From the NCBI RefSeq assembly GCF_900101495.1, contig NZ_FMUS01000003.1, positions 124,001 to 188,000 on the forward strand: 64,000 bases of DNA, read 5' to 3'. The notes beneath the pieces are model-generated. The model ran no database searches, was not told the DNA's origin, and worked only from the letters and a program-made list of their open reading frames with translations. Made by a program: the position numbers and the translations under genes. The stretch comes from Alkaliphilus peptidifermentans DSM 18978 (GTDB taxonomy: Bacteria; Bacillota; Clostridia; Peptostreptococcales; Natronincolaceae). Of this stretch, positions 9,466 through 19,279 are shown piece after piece. Position 1 is the first letter of the stretch, and every line of letters begins with the position of its first letter.

Positions 9466-9681
9466 GAAAAGTTAACCTCCTTTTCCAGGGCGTTACAGAT
9501 ATTAAATATTCGACATAAGTTGATTAAAACCTTTTATGAATATAATTTTTTATAATAGTTAGTTAAATATGACTAGTTAATTAGCTTCGCAAAAAATAAA
9601 GAAGGATTTTTCAATAACAAGTACGAATTATTACATTAGTATGTTAAAATAAAAAAAACGAGTAGAGTGTGGGAGGTATGT

Positions 9682-10119
9682 ATGAAAGATTTAAAATATG
9701 ATGATACAATTATAGAGCTAGAAAAGGAAATAAGACATCTTTGTACAGTAATTAAACAAAAGGGTAGAGAAATCTTAACTGATTTTGAAATTACACCTCC
9801 ACAATTTGAAGCACTTCAATATTTAATAAACGAAGATAATTTAACAATTGGCGAACTTAGTAATCAAATGTTTTTAGCATGCAGTACAATTACTGATTTA
9901 GTAGATAGAATGGAAAAAAACATGCTGGTAAAAAGGACAAGGGATGAAAAGGATCGCAGAGTTGTAAGAATAATAGTATTAGAAAAGGGTCATCAATTGA
10001 TTAATGAGGTCCTTCATGCAAGAAGAAATTATCTAGCAGAACTATTGAAGGACTTAACACAGGCACAAAAAGACCAAATATTACAGGGAATTGGCATGGT
10101 TTATGGAAGAACTGTTTAA
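9682..10119 (+). CDS. MarR-family transcriptional regulator
   Basis: 145 residues. The winged-helix core is LTIGELSNQMFLACSTITDL, then VDRMEKNMLVKRTRDEKDRR, the wing with the DxRxxR pattern of MarR proteins. I chose the ATG at 9682, 5 bases after GGGAGG; the in-frame GTG at 9667 lies upstream of this site. MarR proteins are dimeric, ligand-responsive repressors or activators. The gene is followed after 35 bases by the giant signalling protein, so the two may share a transcript. The ligand is not deducible. Confidence 0.88.
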   Translation: MKDLKYDDTIIELEKEIRHLCTVIKQKGREILTDFEITPPQFEALQYLINEDNLTIGELSNQMFLACSTITDLVDRMEKNMLVKRTRDEKDRRVVRIIVLEKGHQLINEVLHARRNYLAELLKDLTQAQKDQILQGIGMVYGRTV

Positions 10120-10154
10120 TGTAATATTAATTCTATATTCGGGGAAGTGGAAAA

Positions 10155-13100
10155 ATGGAGTTAATTAACAATCGCTATAGAATAGAAGACATAAAAGAAC
10201 AGGAAAGTCTCTATAGTAAATATATTGTACAAGATTTACTACAAAAAAATAAGAAGGTTATTTTATATATTATAAATCATACACAATACTCTAATGAATT
10301 TATAACTTTTTGCAATAACAATTTTTATGAATTGACTTCTATACAACATCCCAACCTATTGCAAGTTTATAACTATGGGATTATTGAGACCATTGATGAT
10401 AAAAGAATAAATGATAGAAGATTCTACTATACAACAGAGTATTATGATACTGAATCTTTAATCAATCATAATATACAATTATCAGAGGAAGAAATATTAA
10501 ATGTCTATACCAAAGCAGCCTTGGTTTTAGATTATTTGCATTTTCATGGGCATATATATAAATTTATAGGCATTGATACAATGTTTGTTTTCCGGCATGA
10601 AAATGACATTAATATAAAGCTTCTTGATTTGGTTTCATTAAAGAAGTATGAAATAAATAAAAGGTATCTTGATGAGATGTCCATTAGTTGTCGTGCGCCA
10701 GAACTTACCTACGGTATTGAATTAGGAAGCTATACAGATATTTATTCACTGGGAGCACTATTTTTTTACCTCTATACAAATCAAGAATTTCAATATCATA
10801 AATTAATTAATAGAATGAACCACTTTGAAAAAACAGAAGTAAACAGTAGGGAATATTTACTGTTTGAAACCTTTAAAAAAATGACCCATTTAGATTTCTT
10901 TGAACGTTATCAATCTATTCATGAATTAAATCGTCACGTTAAGGAAGTATTTAGACTAGATGGTTTAATAGAAGATAAAAGCCCTCTAGAAAAGCTTAAT
11001 TTTAAAACTCCAATTATTGGCAGAGATGTAGAACTTAAAAAAATACTTGATATTCAAGAGCAGTCACACAAAAATCTTATGCTAATACATGGCGATAAAG
11101 GAATAGGTAAGACTAGATTTGTAAGTGAAGTTAGAAACCAGATGAGATGGAAGGGCTACAAAACCTTTGGCACTACAGTTACATCCAGCAATGAGAATTT
11201 CTATAAGCTTTCTGCGGGTATTCTTAAAGGAATATTAAAAATTACTACCTCAAATATTATACATAAGTATGCAAATGAACTTATTAAGATTATACCTGAA
11301 ATTGGCGCCAACAAGAATATTATACCTGCCCGTCCCCTTTCAGAGGGTAAAGAAATATTGAAGCTCTACGACCGTGTATCAAACTTTATAATCGAAGGAA
11401 CAGCTAATCAACCTACTCTAATAATAATTGATGATTTCCAATACGTTGATCATACTGTAGCAGAATTTATAGACTATCTACTTAAAATCAGCAAGCTAAA
11501 AAAAGCACCCATTACTGTGCTTTTAAGCTTTATTAAAGATGAGCTAACCAATGAGTCAATAATGAATTATATTGAGCAATGGCAAAGGAATGATTATACA
11601 TTAGAAACAAGGCTATCAAGACTTACAGTTGAAGAAACGGCAAAGGTTATTAAGCATATCCTAGGATGGAATCAGGAACCCCTTAATTTTGCCACAAGAG
11701 TAATGAAGGAAGCTGATGGAATACCTGCATATATAGAAGAGGCCATGAGGGAGCTATTTGCTCAAAAAATGATAATTGTTGATTATAGTACAAAATTCGA
11801 TGGCTTCGCTTGGCATAAAACTACAGATGACTATTCTCAAATTAAGATAACTGATAATATTGACGAAGCAGCCGTTAAACAATTTGAAACCTTTGACCAA
11901 TTAACAAAGAATATAGTGAAAATTATATCGCTATTTAATACATCTGTTTCACTTGAAATCATAACAGCGATTCTTGGAGAAGAGGATGATATATCTAACC
12001 ACTTGCGACGCTTAACTCAGCTTAGAATACTTAATGAAAAGTTAGAAGATTGGGGCTACACCTATGGCTTTTTTAGAAAAGAGTTTAAAGGATATATTTA
12101 TAACACAATTGATGAAGATTTAAGAATAGAGTTACATTTGAGTGTAAGCACCGTCCTTGAGGACTTATATATGAGAGAAGGAAGAGAAAACAAGGATGAA
12201 TTAATTTATCATCTTCTACAATCAAATCAAAGAGAGAAAGCAATAGATTATTGTATAGATGCAGGAGATAGAATGTATGATTTAAAAATCCACTCCCAGG
12301 CATTGGTATTTTACATGCGAGCCCATTCATTAATTAATGAATCAGTTGATAAACGCAAGTTATATTTATTGATTAAAATCGGTGATGTTTATCAGAATCA
12401 AGGAAAAAATAAAGAAGCAGTTGAGTATTTTACAGAGGCAACTAAGCTTGCTACTGTTAATGATGTAGAGTTAATTATTGATGCAAAAATTAGAATTGGA
12501 TTTATTGCTTTATATCGTAATGAATTGATTGAAGCAGAAAAATGTTTTCTGGAATGCATAGAAAATGCTGAAGCCTATGGATACAATGAAGGACTTTTAA
12601 GAACTGCATATTTATTAACAAGAGTATATATGTTTAGCCGAAGAATCGATAAAATGAGTGAAATTTGCACCAAATATTTAGATGTCGCCCGAGAACTTAA
12701 TCGAGATGACTATATAGGAATGTTCCTAAGTCAAGTAGGGGTTAACTATTCATATAAAGGGAAAGAAGTAAAAGCACTTAGCTTATTCAAAGAAAGTGTA
12801 GTCTATTTAGAAAAAGCAAATAAGATCGAAGATACATGTCGACCAATAAATAATATTGGAGTTATACTTCAAGACCATTTTCAAGATAGTAAGCAGGCAC
12901 GGGATTACCTAGAAAAATCTCTTAAAATTGCCCAGCAATATCATAGGGTAGAAGACGTTATAGTTACTTATAATAATATAGCAGATTCATATATGATCGA
13001 CTATGAGTTTAACAAAGCAATAGAGGTATTAAACAAGAATGTTTTATTGGCACTAGAATATGAGGAAGAAACTATCAAAATATTGAGCTATATAAACCTT

Positions 13101-15572
13101 GTAGAATGTTATATAGATATTTGTGACTACAAGAGTGCATATAATTATTTAGTTAAAACACGAAATGAACATCAAGCCAAGACTGGAGGTCTCTATAGGG
13201 CCAATTTTCTTCTTGTATCATGTCGTTTTTACTTTGAAATGGGTCAGTACAAAAAAGCCAAGGAAATAATAAATGAGTATTTTACTGAATTCAATGAAAA
13301 TGAGTCAAGGCAGTACTTGTTAATGAAGAAGCTAGAATTTATGACATTATCTCTTAATAAAGAGCCTATGGAAGATAAATACCTATTTGAAGTAATTGAA
13401 CAGTACTCCAACACAAATTATGTGAGGGATCATAGACTTATTTTGTTAGAGGCTGCTATGTATTACTGCGATAGAAATCAGCTAGACTTAGCAAGGGATT
13501 TATTGGCTAAAGATGAAGTGCTAATCGAAGAATATAATAATGAGTATTTTCAAATACTGAGGATCTTCCTAAAGGCAATAGCAAAAAATCAGGATAACTT
13601 AATTTCATTTATAGAGGAGTCAATAATTCCATTTGTATCTGTTAACTCTAAGGAGTTAAAGAGTAAAATTTATAAAAAATTGGCAGAGGCATATTTAGAA
13701 AAGCAAGATTATTATCGTGCTGCCACCTATTATTTCAGTGTGCTAGAAATAATACAGTTAATTATTAATAGAATACCTGATGAATTTAAGAAATCATATT
13801 TTTTAAGAGAAGATAAATACCAAGTAAATCATCAACTCTTTATTATGAAGGAAGTAATTCTTAATAAGAAGTTTAATGATACTAATACTACATTAGACAC
13901 AGATAATTTAGAGGAATATATTAACCTAGATGATTTTTTTGATATAAGTAAGTTCCAAGAGCTGTTTAATAATCCAGCCTTTTATCAGCTAGCCTTGGAG
14001 CAATATAAGAATTTATTTCCTATAGAAGTAGAGAACACCATGGATCTGATAGAGTCTTTAACTAATGATATTGACTATAATCTAGATCTATCCATAAAAC
14101 TAGCAGGTAAGCTTGTTTTAGCAACTAGAGGGATTTTAATTGGTATTGCAGAAGAAGGATATGAAATAATTACTTCCTTCGGAGAAAAAATTGATTTAAA
14201 ATCTATTAACTATATACTAGAGAAATCATCCACAATAAGAGAGGGGTTAATCGTAGAAAACAGCTTTATACAGCCATTAGATGGAAACGATGATTCCCAG
14301 AAAGACTCCAGAGCCCTTATGGTTGTACCTATTATTAATAAGAATAAAGGTGTACAAACTATTGAAACAGAGCAGCGGAATTTTGCAAGATATGAACAAG
14401 AAAAGATAGCAGGTTTTTTGTACCTAGAGACAGATAAAGTATTTAATAATTTTTCCCACGATACCCTTAAGGAGTGTGAAGAGCTAGTTCCATTATTAGG
14501 TATTATGTTGAATAACTACTACCTAAAAATATCCTCTTCTATAGATAAACTAACAGGAACATATATTAGAAAATACTTTGAAAAAGTATTGCAGGATGAA
14601 ATTGAATATTCAAAGGATTACGAACATATTTTTTCAATCATAATGTGTGATATAGACCATTTTAAGAGTGTAAATGATACCTACGGACATCAAAGAGGAG
14701 ATTTGGTTCTTACAGAGGTAGGACACATTATAAAGAACAATATTCGAAGCACCGATTATGCTGGTAGATATGGGGGAGAAGAATTTATTATTTTATTACC
14801 TAGAGCATCAAAAATGGATGCCTTATTGGTGGCTGAAAAAATAAGAACAGGCTTTAGTGATGCAAAACTTTTAGGTGATGATGTTGAACTTACAATTAGC
14901 TGTGGAATAGCCAGTTATCCCCATGATGGTGTAAATAAGGACACTATTATTGAGAGAGCCGACCAAGCCTTATATACTGCAAAGGAACAGGGGAGAAACC
15001 AATCAGTGGTTTGGGAAGATGGTATTAGATTTGTTAATAAACGAGTAGATAAGCTTGCAGGAATCGTAACTGGAAATATTGTACAAGATCAAAGAAATGT
15101 ATTGGTTTTGGCGGAGGCAGTAGAGATAATAACCGAAGATTATTCCATAGAAGAAAAAATATACACTTTGCTAGGTAGACTAATCGAAATATTAGAAGCA
15201 GAAGATGGAATTTTGTTTATAGTAAAAAACAATGAAATATTAACCCAGTTTGGACGAAAGCGCTTCATAGACGAATGGATAAAAACCTATAGCTATAACA
15301 ATAAGCTTATTGAAAAGGTTATACAGACTAAGCAAGGCGAGTATTTAATTGACTGGGAGGATGTTAGTCATATAGATATTTTCACCGGTGCTCCAAATTG
15401 GAAGTCAGTTATTGCAACTCCAATTATATTTAATGGAGAGCTGCAGGGAATAGTATACCTAGCAGTGTCTGTAAAAGAAAAGGAATTTGACTTTAGTGGT
15501 TATAATTTAGCAAAGCTCACCAGTAATATACTGGGTGCAGTTATTACTGATTATAATTATATAACAGAATAA
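10155..15572 (+). CDS. 1805-residue pseudokinase-ATPase-TPR-GAF-GGDEF-GAF signalling protein
   Basis: In order: a protein-kinase-like domain (about 1-275); an AAA/STAND-type ATPase with Walker A GDKGIGKT (313-320) and Walker B LIIIDD; a long helical TPR-like region (about 700-1200); a GAF-like region (about 1300-1480); a GGDEF domain (about 1490-1660); and a second GAF-like region to the end. The kinase lacks the VAIK lysine, the HRD motif and DFG (LLDLVS at that place), so it should be a pseudokinase. The cyclase site GGEEF (1540-1544) is intact, with an RSTD inhibitory-site motif (1531-1534) exactly 5 residues upstream, so c-di-GMP synthesis with product inhibition is expected. The kinase-ATPase-TPR front end resembles PknK-type regulators. 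There is no membrane segment. Trigger unknown. Confidence 0.88.
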   Translation: MELINNRYRIEDIKEQESLYSKYIVQDLLQKNKKVILYIINHTQYSNEFITFCNNNFYELTSIQHPNLLQVYNYGIIETIDDKRINDRRFYYTTEYYDTESLINHNIQLSEEEILNVYTKAALVLDYLHFHGHIYKFIGIDTMFVFRHENDINIKLLDLVSLKKYEINKRYLDEMSISCRAPELTYGIELGSYTDIYSLGALFFYLYTNQEFQYHKLINRMNHFEKTEVNSREYLLFETFKKMTHLDFFERYQSIHELNRHVKEVFRLDGLIEDKSPLEKLNFKTPIIGRDVELKKILDIQEQSHKNLMLIHGDKGIGKTRFVSEVRNQMRWKGYKTFGTTVTSSNENFYKLSAGILKGILKITTSNIIHKYANELIKIIPEIGANKNIIPARPLSEGKEILKLYDRVSNFIIEGTANQPTLIIIDDFQYVDHTVAEFIDYLLKISKLKKAPITVLLSFIKDELTNESIMNYIEQWQRNDYTLETRLSRLTVEETAKVIKHILGWNQEPLNFATRVMKEADGIPAYIEEAMRELFAQKMIIVDYSTKFDGFAWHKTTDDYSQIKITDNIDEAAVKQFETFDQLTKNIVKIISLFNTSVSLEIITAILGEEDDISNHLRRLTQLRILNEKLEDWGYTYGFFRKEFKGYIYNTIDEDLRIELHLSVSTVLEDLYMREGRENKDELIYHLLQSNQREKAIDYCIDAGDRMYDLKIHSQALVFYMRAHSLINESVDKRKLYLLIKIGDVYQNQGKNKEAVEYFTEATKLATVNDVELIIDAKIRIGFIALYRNELIEAEKCFLECIENAEAYGYNEGLLRTAYLLTRVYMFSRRIDKMSEICTKYLDVARELNRDDYIGMFLSQVGVNYSYKGKEVKALSLFKESVVYLEKANKIEDTCRPINNIGVILQDHFQDSKQARDYLEKSLKIAQQYHRVEDVIVTYNNIADSYMIDYEFNKAIEVLNKNVLLALEYEEETIKILSYINLVECYIDICDYKSAYNYLVKTRNEHQAKTGGLYRANFLLVSCRFYFEMGQYKKAKEIINEYFTEFNENESRQYLLMKKLEFMTLSLNKEPMEDKYLFEVIEQYSNTNYVRDHRLILLEAAMYYCDRNQLDLARDLLAKDEVLIEEYNNEYFQILRIFLKAIAKNQDNLISFIEESIIPFVSVNSKELKSKIYKKLAEAYLEKQDYYRAATYYFSVLEIIQLIINRIPDEFKKSYFLREDKYQVNHQLFIMKEVILNKKFNDTNTTLDTDNLEEYINLDDFFDISKFQELFNNPAFYQLALEQYKNLFPIEVENTMDLIESLTNDIDYNLDLSIKLAGKLVLATRGILIGIAEEGYEIITSFGEKIDLKSINYILEKSSTIREGLIVENSFIQPLDGNDDSQKDSRALMVVPIINKNKGVQTIETEQRNFARYEQEKIAGFLYLETDKVFNNFSHDTLKECEELVPLLGIMLNNYYLKISSSIDKLTGTYIRKYFEKVLQDEIEYSKDYEHIFSIIMCDIDHFKSVNDTYGHQRGDLVLTEVGHIIKNNIRSTDYAGRYGGEEFIILLPRASKMDALLVAEKIRTGFSDAKLLGDDVELTISCGIASYPHDGVNKDTIIERADQALYTAKEQGRNQSVVWEDGIRFVNKRVDKLAGIVTGNIVQDQRNVLVLAEAVEIITEDYSIEEKIYTLLGRLIEILEAEDGILFIVKNNEILTQFGRKRFIDEWIKTYSYNNKLIEKVIQTKQGEYLIDWEDVSHIDIFTGAPNWKSVIATPIIFNGELQGIVYLAVSVKEKEFDFSGYNLAKLTSNILGAVITDYNYITE

Positions 15573-15635
15573 TATCTACTTAAACACCAAATAATATAAT
15601 GAAAGAGTTTACTTACATTATTAGGAGGTGTTTAA

Positions 15636-15881
15636 GTGAAGAATAGAATAGCTGTGGAACATTCATTGACAGATGTTAGAGATTATTTACAGCAGAAGGG
15701 CTATGAGGTAGAAAGCTTAGAAAACGGAAAAGATTTAAACAGGTTTGATGCAATTGTTGTTACCGGTCAAGAATCAAATGTACTTGGTATTGAGGATGCA
15801 GTAACCAAATCACCTGTTATAACAGCCAGAGGCCAATCAGCTGAATTAGTGTATGATGAAATTAAAAAAAGATTAAAATAA
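15636..15881 (+). CDS. YkuS/UPF0180 family small protein
   Basis: 81 residues beginning MKNRIAVEHSLTDVRDYLQQ and containing DAIVVTGQESNVLGIED. This matches the B. subtilis YkuS family as I recall it (N-terminal IAVE, internal VVTGQ). Function is unknown; an alpha/beta single domain is likely. The ribosome site is TAGGAGGTG before a GTG/ATG-type start region, and a strong terminator follows directly. Confidence 0.8.
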   Translation: MKNRIAVEHSLTDVRDYLQQKGYEVESLENGKDLNRFDAIVVTGQESNVLGIEDAVTKSPVITARGQSAELVYDEIKKRLK

Positions 15882-15882
15882 G

Positions 15883-15910
15883 AAGCTGAGACGAATTTGT
15901 CTCAGCTTTT
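15883..15910 (+). terminator. Terminator after YkuS
   Basis: Perfect 10-pair stem AAGCTGAGAC / GTCTCAGCTT with a 6-base loop, then TT. Confidence 0.85.
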
Positions 15911-16082
15911 CTCTATATAGATTTAATAGTTTATCACAGTAAAACGACACCCTGCTAAAATTTGTTGAAGTGTTATAAAAAAATTGTAAATATGAGAAGG
16001 AGATATTTTATTCCTGTAGAAATTCTAATAAAGATAAAATATACTAAAGATAGATGATTTTCTAATTAAAGGAGTGAGCTTG

Positions 16083-17606
16083 TTGGAAAAAGTTGTTATT
16101 GATGGGTATAATTTGACATTAGAAGATGTTGTTAAGGTGGCTAGAGGGTTTTATCATGTAGATATTAGCACAGAGGCTATTGATAAAATTAAAGCCAGCA
16201 GACAGCTGGTTGATAAATATGTAGATGAAGAAAAAGTAGTCTATGGTATTACTACCGGCTTTGGAAAGTTTAGTGATGTTGCAATTTCAAAAGATGAAGC
16301 AGAGGAACTTCAAAGAAATTTGATAATTAGTCATGCATGCGGTGTAGGAAATCCATTGCCAGAGGATACTGTAAGGGGTATTATGCTTTTAAGGGCAAAT
16401 GCACTTGCTAAAGGGTTTTCAGGAATTCGCTACAGTACAGTTACTACCTTAATTGATATGCTGAATAAGGGAGTACACCCAATCATACCAGAAAAAGGGT
16501 CTTTGGGGGCCAGTGGGGACCTAGCTCCATTATCCCATATGGTACTTGTGATGATTGGTGAAGGTGAAGCAATATATAAAGGTACAAGAATGTCAGGAAA
16601 AGAGGCTATGGAAAAAGCAGGCATTTCAATTATTAAATTAACTTCTAAGGAAGGTCTTGCTTTAATTAATGGTACTCAAGTTATGACTGCAATTGGAGCC
16701 TTAAATGTATATGATTGTAAGCAGCTTTTAAAGCTGGTAGATATTGCTGGAGCATTAACAGTTGAAGCACAAAGGGGAATAATTGATGCATTTGATCCAA
16801 AGGTACATCAAGTAAGACCCCACCCTGGTCAGATGGAGTCTGCTGAAAATCTTAGAATGCTATTGGAGGGAAGTACTTTTAAAACCCGCCAAGGTGAATT
16901 AAGGGTACAAGACGCCTATACAATTCGATGTATTCCACAGATTCATGGTGGAAGTAGAGATGCTATAAAATATGTTGAAGAAAAAGTAAGCATTGAAATG
17001 AATGCCGCCACCGATAATCCTTTAATATTTACTGCTGAAGAAGAGGTAATCTCTGGTGGTAACTTTCATGGACAGCCAATGGCATTGGCATTTGACTTTT
17101 TAGGTATAGCCATTGCTGAATTGGCAAATGTATCTGAAAGAAGGATAGAGCGACTTGTTAATCCGCAACTAAGTGGTCTACCAGCCTTTTTAACAGCTAA
17201 AGGTGGCTTGAACTCCGGATTTATGATAATGCAATATTCTGCTGCATCTTTGGTTTCGGAGAATAAGGTGTTAGCTCATCCGGCAAGTGTAGACTCTATA
17301 CCATCCTCTGCTAATCAAGAGGATCATGTATCAATGGGAACTATTGCTTCTAGAAAAGCTAGAGAAATATATAATAATGCTGTAAATGTATTGGCAATAG
17401 AACTATTGGCAGCTGCACAGGCAATTGATTTTTATGAGGGTTATGAATTGGGTAAAGGAACTAGTATTGCCTACAATGAAATCCGTAAGAGTATAGAAAC
17501 ACTTAATGAAGACCGTATAATGTATACTGATATAAATGCATGCAGCCAACTTATAACAAGTCATCAAATAGTTAAAAAGGTGGAAGAGGTAGTCACATTG
17601 CATTAA
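16083..17606 (+). CDS. hutH: Histidine ammonia-lyase
   Basis: 507 residues. It deaminates L-histidine to trans-urocanate and ammonia in the cytosol. The MIO-forming tripeptide is visible in GSLGASGDLAPLSH (Ala143-Ser144-Gly145), with YGITTGFGKFSDV, the FHGQPMALAFDFL region and the C-terminal SANQEDHVSMG. The start is TTG at 16083: AAAGGAG lies 8 bases upstream, and this start puts the MIO serine at the position usual in bacterial HutH. The GTG at 16074 overlaps the ribosome site and is rejected. No hutU, hutI or formiminoglutamate gene is adjacent, so the rest of the pathway must be elsewhere, or urocanate is an end product. Tyrosine ammonia-lyase activity is a less likely alternative. Confidence 0.93.
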   Translation: MEKVVIDGYNLTLEDVVKVARGFYHVDISTEAIDKIKASRQLVDKYVDEEKVVYGITTGFGKFSDVAISKDEAEELQRNLIISHACGVGNPLPEDTVRGIMLLRANALAKGFSGIRYSTVTTLIDMLNKGVHPIIPEKGSLGASGDLAPLSHMVLVMIGEGEAIYKGTRMSGKEAMEKAGISIIKLTSKEGLALINGTQVMTAIGALNVYDCKQLLKLVDIAGALTVEAQRGIIDAFDPKVHQVRPHPGQMESAENLRMLLEGSTFKTRQGELRVQDAYTIRCIPQIHGGSRDAIKYVEEKVSIEMNAATDNPLIFTAEEEVISGGNFHGQPMALAFDFLGIAIAELANVSERRIERLVNPQLSGLPAFLTAKGGLNSGFMIMQYSAASLVSENKVLAHPASVDSIPSSANQEDHVSMGTIASRKAREIYNNAVNVLAIELLAAAQAIDFYEGYELGKGTSIAYNEIRKSIETLNEDRIMYTDINACSQLITSHQIVKKVEEVVTLH

Positions 17607-17635
17607 TAATGGGATGTTTATTAGCTCAGTATAAA

Positions 17636-17675
17636 AGCAGTCTTAACATAACTGAAAAGTTAAGTTAAGACTGCT
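17636..17675. repeat. Hairpin repeat, left copy (flanks palindromic element)
   Basis: The hairpin GCAGTCTTAACATAACTG / AAGTTAAGTTAAGACTGC is present here and again at 17827-17864, nearly base for base. The left copy lacks a U-run; the right copy ends in CTTTTTAA and can terminate. It may be the original terminator of hutH, duplicated around the inserted element. Confidence 0.75.
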
Positions 17676-17799
17676 CAGACTGTTGAAAATCCTCCATCTT
17701 CTTCGTTGCTGCAAAAACCCAGCACCCTCACGTATTACGTATACGCTGCGTTCGCTGGGTTTTCTTGCGCCTCGAATCTGAAGAATTTTGAACAGTCTG
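17676..17799. repeat. MITE-like palindromic element, copy 1
   Basis: About 124 bases with imperfect terminal inverted repeats of about 27 bases (CAGACTGTTgAAAAT on the left, ATTtTgAACAGTCTG on the right). An inner pair AAAACCCAGC / GCTGGGTTTT (17714-17723, 17754-17763) encloses a core around ACGTATTACGTATACG. It contains TTTTCTTGCGCCTCGA, which recurs at 20751-20766. There is no coding capacity, so it is a non-autonomous repeat or a structured RNA/DNA element. Confidence 0.7.
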
Positions 17800-17826
17800 G
17801 ATATTGTTGACTTTTTCAACAACCTC

Positions 17827-17868
17827 AGCAGTCTTAACATAACTGAAAAGTTAAGTTAAGACTGCTTT
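17827..17868. terminator. Hairpin repeat, right copy; terminator for hutH and for the 17.9-kb minus gene
   Basis: Second copy of the hairpin at 17636-17675, followed by TTTTTAA on the plus strand. A smaller hairpin TTGTTGA / TCAACAA (17804-17822) lies just before it. Confidence 0.7.
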
Positions 17869-18153
17869 TTAATCTTCCTCTAAATATTCTAATACCCTCT
17901 GGAGCTTTTCTTTTTGTTCAGCGTTTAAAAAAGGTTGCAGTTTATCAATAATTTCTTGTTGATTTGGTATAGTATGCTTTAATTTTGCTAGCTCCTTTAG
18001 AATTTCATCTTCAGATTTATGACTATATTGATTGAATAGACTTAGAGCTTTTTGATAATCATCGTCAGAAATTAAATCTCTTACATCTTCTAATTTAGAA
18101 TAATCTCCTGATTTTGCTGCTGCCATCAGTTCATTTAATTTTTTTCTGTCCAC
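17869..18153 (-). CDS. Small charged helical protein, unknown function
   Basis: 94 residues starting MDRKKLNELMAAAKSGDYSK. It is acidic and lysine-rich, helical throughout, with no signal peptide, cysteines or membrane segment. The GTG at 18153 is chosen because AGGAGGG lies 5 bases upstream; a longer frame from an ATG at 18171 would have the ribosome site inside it. It is transcribed toward hutH, and the shared hairpin lies between them. I do not recognise the family. The KSGDYSKLEDVRDLISDDDY part looks like a helical-repeat or spore-related small protein, but this is a guess. Confidence 0.6.
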   Translation of the reverse strand: MDRKKLNELMAAAKSGDYSKLEDVRDLISDDDYQKALSLFNQYSHKSEDEILKELAKLKHTIPNQQEIIDKLQPFLNAEQKEKLQRVLEYLEED

Positions 18154-18360
18154 AATATCCCTCCTAGACATAATTACTAATTTAAATTTCTCATCTATCT
18201 ATAGTTATGCCTCCAGATCAACTTTTGCCACTAAAATATGTTTTTTTATAAGTATTTATATAAAAATTCTTATGGTATTTAACAATTAGTTTAATAATTC
18301 AAACACCACTGCAATATATATTACTTAGAAAGAGAAAAAGCCAGAAAGGGAGGAAAAACA

Positions 18361-19224
18361 ATGGATGGGAATAAAGCAAGAGATCTAAAGGATCCTATAA
18401 TAAATAACAGCTTTTTGCAACAGAATTGGATTTTATTTTTACCTGTTATGATGATGGCTTCTAGTAAAATACCTGAAGTACTTAACTTTAGCAAGGTAGA
18501 TACAATGGAATTAGAGAAAAAAATAAGATTACTAAATAGAATAAAGGGCTATATGAAGCCAGAGGAGCAAAATATTCTTCATAGATCAGAGATGATATTA
18601 CATATAGTTGTAAAGGTAAAAAGTCTAATGGAAATTTCCAAGATGCAGAACCATGAAACGAAGTATCACTCCTTATCATTAGATGATAGAAAAAGATACA
18701 TGTTGATGGATATAGCAGAATTTGTAGACGACGAAAAAAGAGATGTAATTCATAAGGCGATAGAGCTTAATTTAAAGGCCAATATGATGGGGAGCAAGAT
18801 TAAAGAATTACAACAGCTATCAAGTGCAGAAGTATCTATTGAAACCATAGAAAAGTATATAGAGATTTTTGAGCCTTTAGTAGAAGGCGATATTAAAAGT
18901 AAGACGAAAGAACTTAAGATTCTTATAGGTTTTCTAAAGCTAATGAAATCAATATCCAGTAAAGAAAAAATTGATGAAATGGATATAGTTAACATGGTAA
19001 AGCCTATGGTGAATGATGAACAAGGTGAATCTTTAATGAAGATGATGCAAATATTTAAGGCCCTAAGTACTATTAGTAATGAAGCTAGCGAAAAGGAAGC
19101 AGGTAAAGATTTACCCCAACTACAGATAGGATCTAATGAAGAAAAAAAGCAAACTGCAAATGATGAACTGAGTTTTGAATACGAGGAAAAGGAAGCACAG
19201 GAAAATATAGATAACCCTTTATAA
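18361..19224 (+). CDS. Hypothetical protein, charged helical
   Basis: 287 residues with a GGGAGG ribosome site. After a short hydrophobic patch near the N-terminus (NWILFLPVMMMASSK, about 22-36) the protein is highly charged and helical, rich in Lys, Glu and Met. It has a Glu/Lys-rich, probably disordered C-terminal tail (about 240-287). The patch is short for a membrane span and is not followed by a signal cleavage site. No catalytic motif is visible, and I do not recognise a family. It precedes a small YnzC gene, but the 55-base gap has a good ribosome site and no obvious terminator, so they may be co-transcribed. Confidence 0.65.
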   Translation: MDGNKARDLKDPIINNSFLQQNWILFLPVMMMASSKIPEVLNFSKVDTMELEKKIRLLNRIKGYMKPEEQNILHRSEMILHIVVKVKSLMEISKMQNHETKYHSLSLDDRKRYMLMDIAEFVDDEKRDVIHKAIELNLKANMMGSKIKELQQLSSAEVSIETIEKYIEIFEPLVEGDIKSKTKELKILIGFLKLMKSISSKEKIDEMDIVNMVKPMVNDEQGESLMKMMQIFKALSTISNEASEKEAGKDLPQLQIGSNEEKKQTANDELSFEYEEKEAQENIDNPL

Positions 19225-19279
19225 ACCTATAAAAATATGATATATTGATAAATGATTAGGAATTGAAGGAGTGTATTAT

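Noticed and set aside
16074-16082. GTG start of hutH
   Set aside because: It overlaps the AAAGGAG ribosome site; the TTG at 16083 has correct spacing and puts the MIO serine at the usual position.
17636-17868. CRISPR-like repeat pair
   Set aside because: There are only two repeat copies around one 150-base interval, which itself has terminal inverted repeats; no array periodicity or cas genes.
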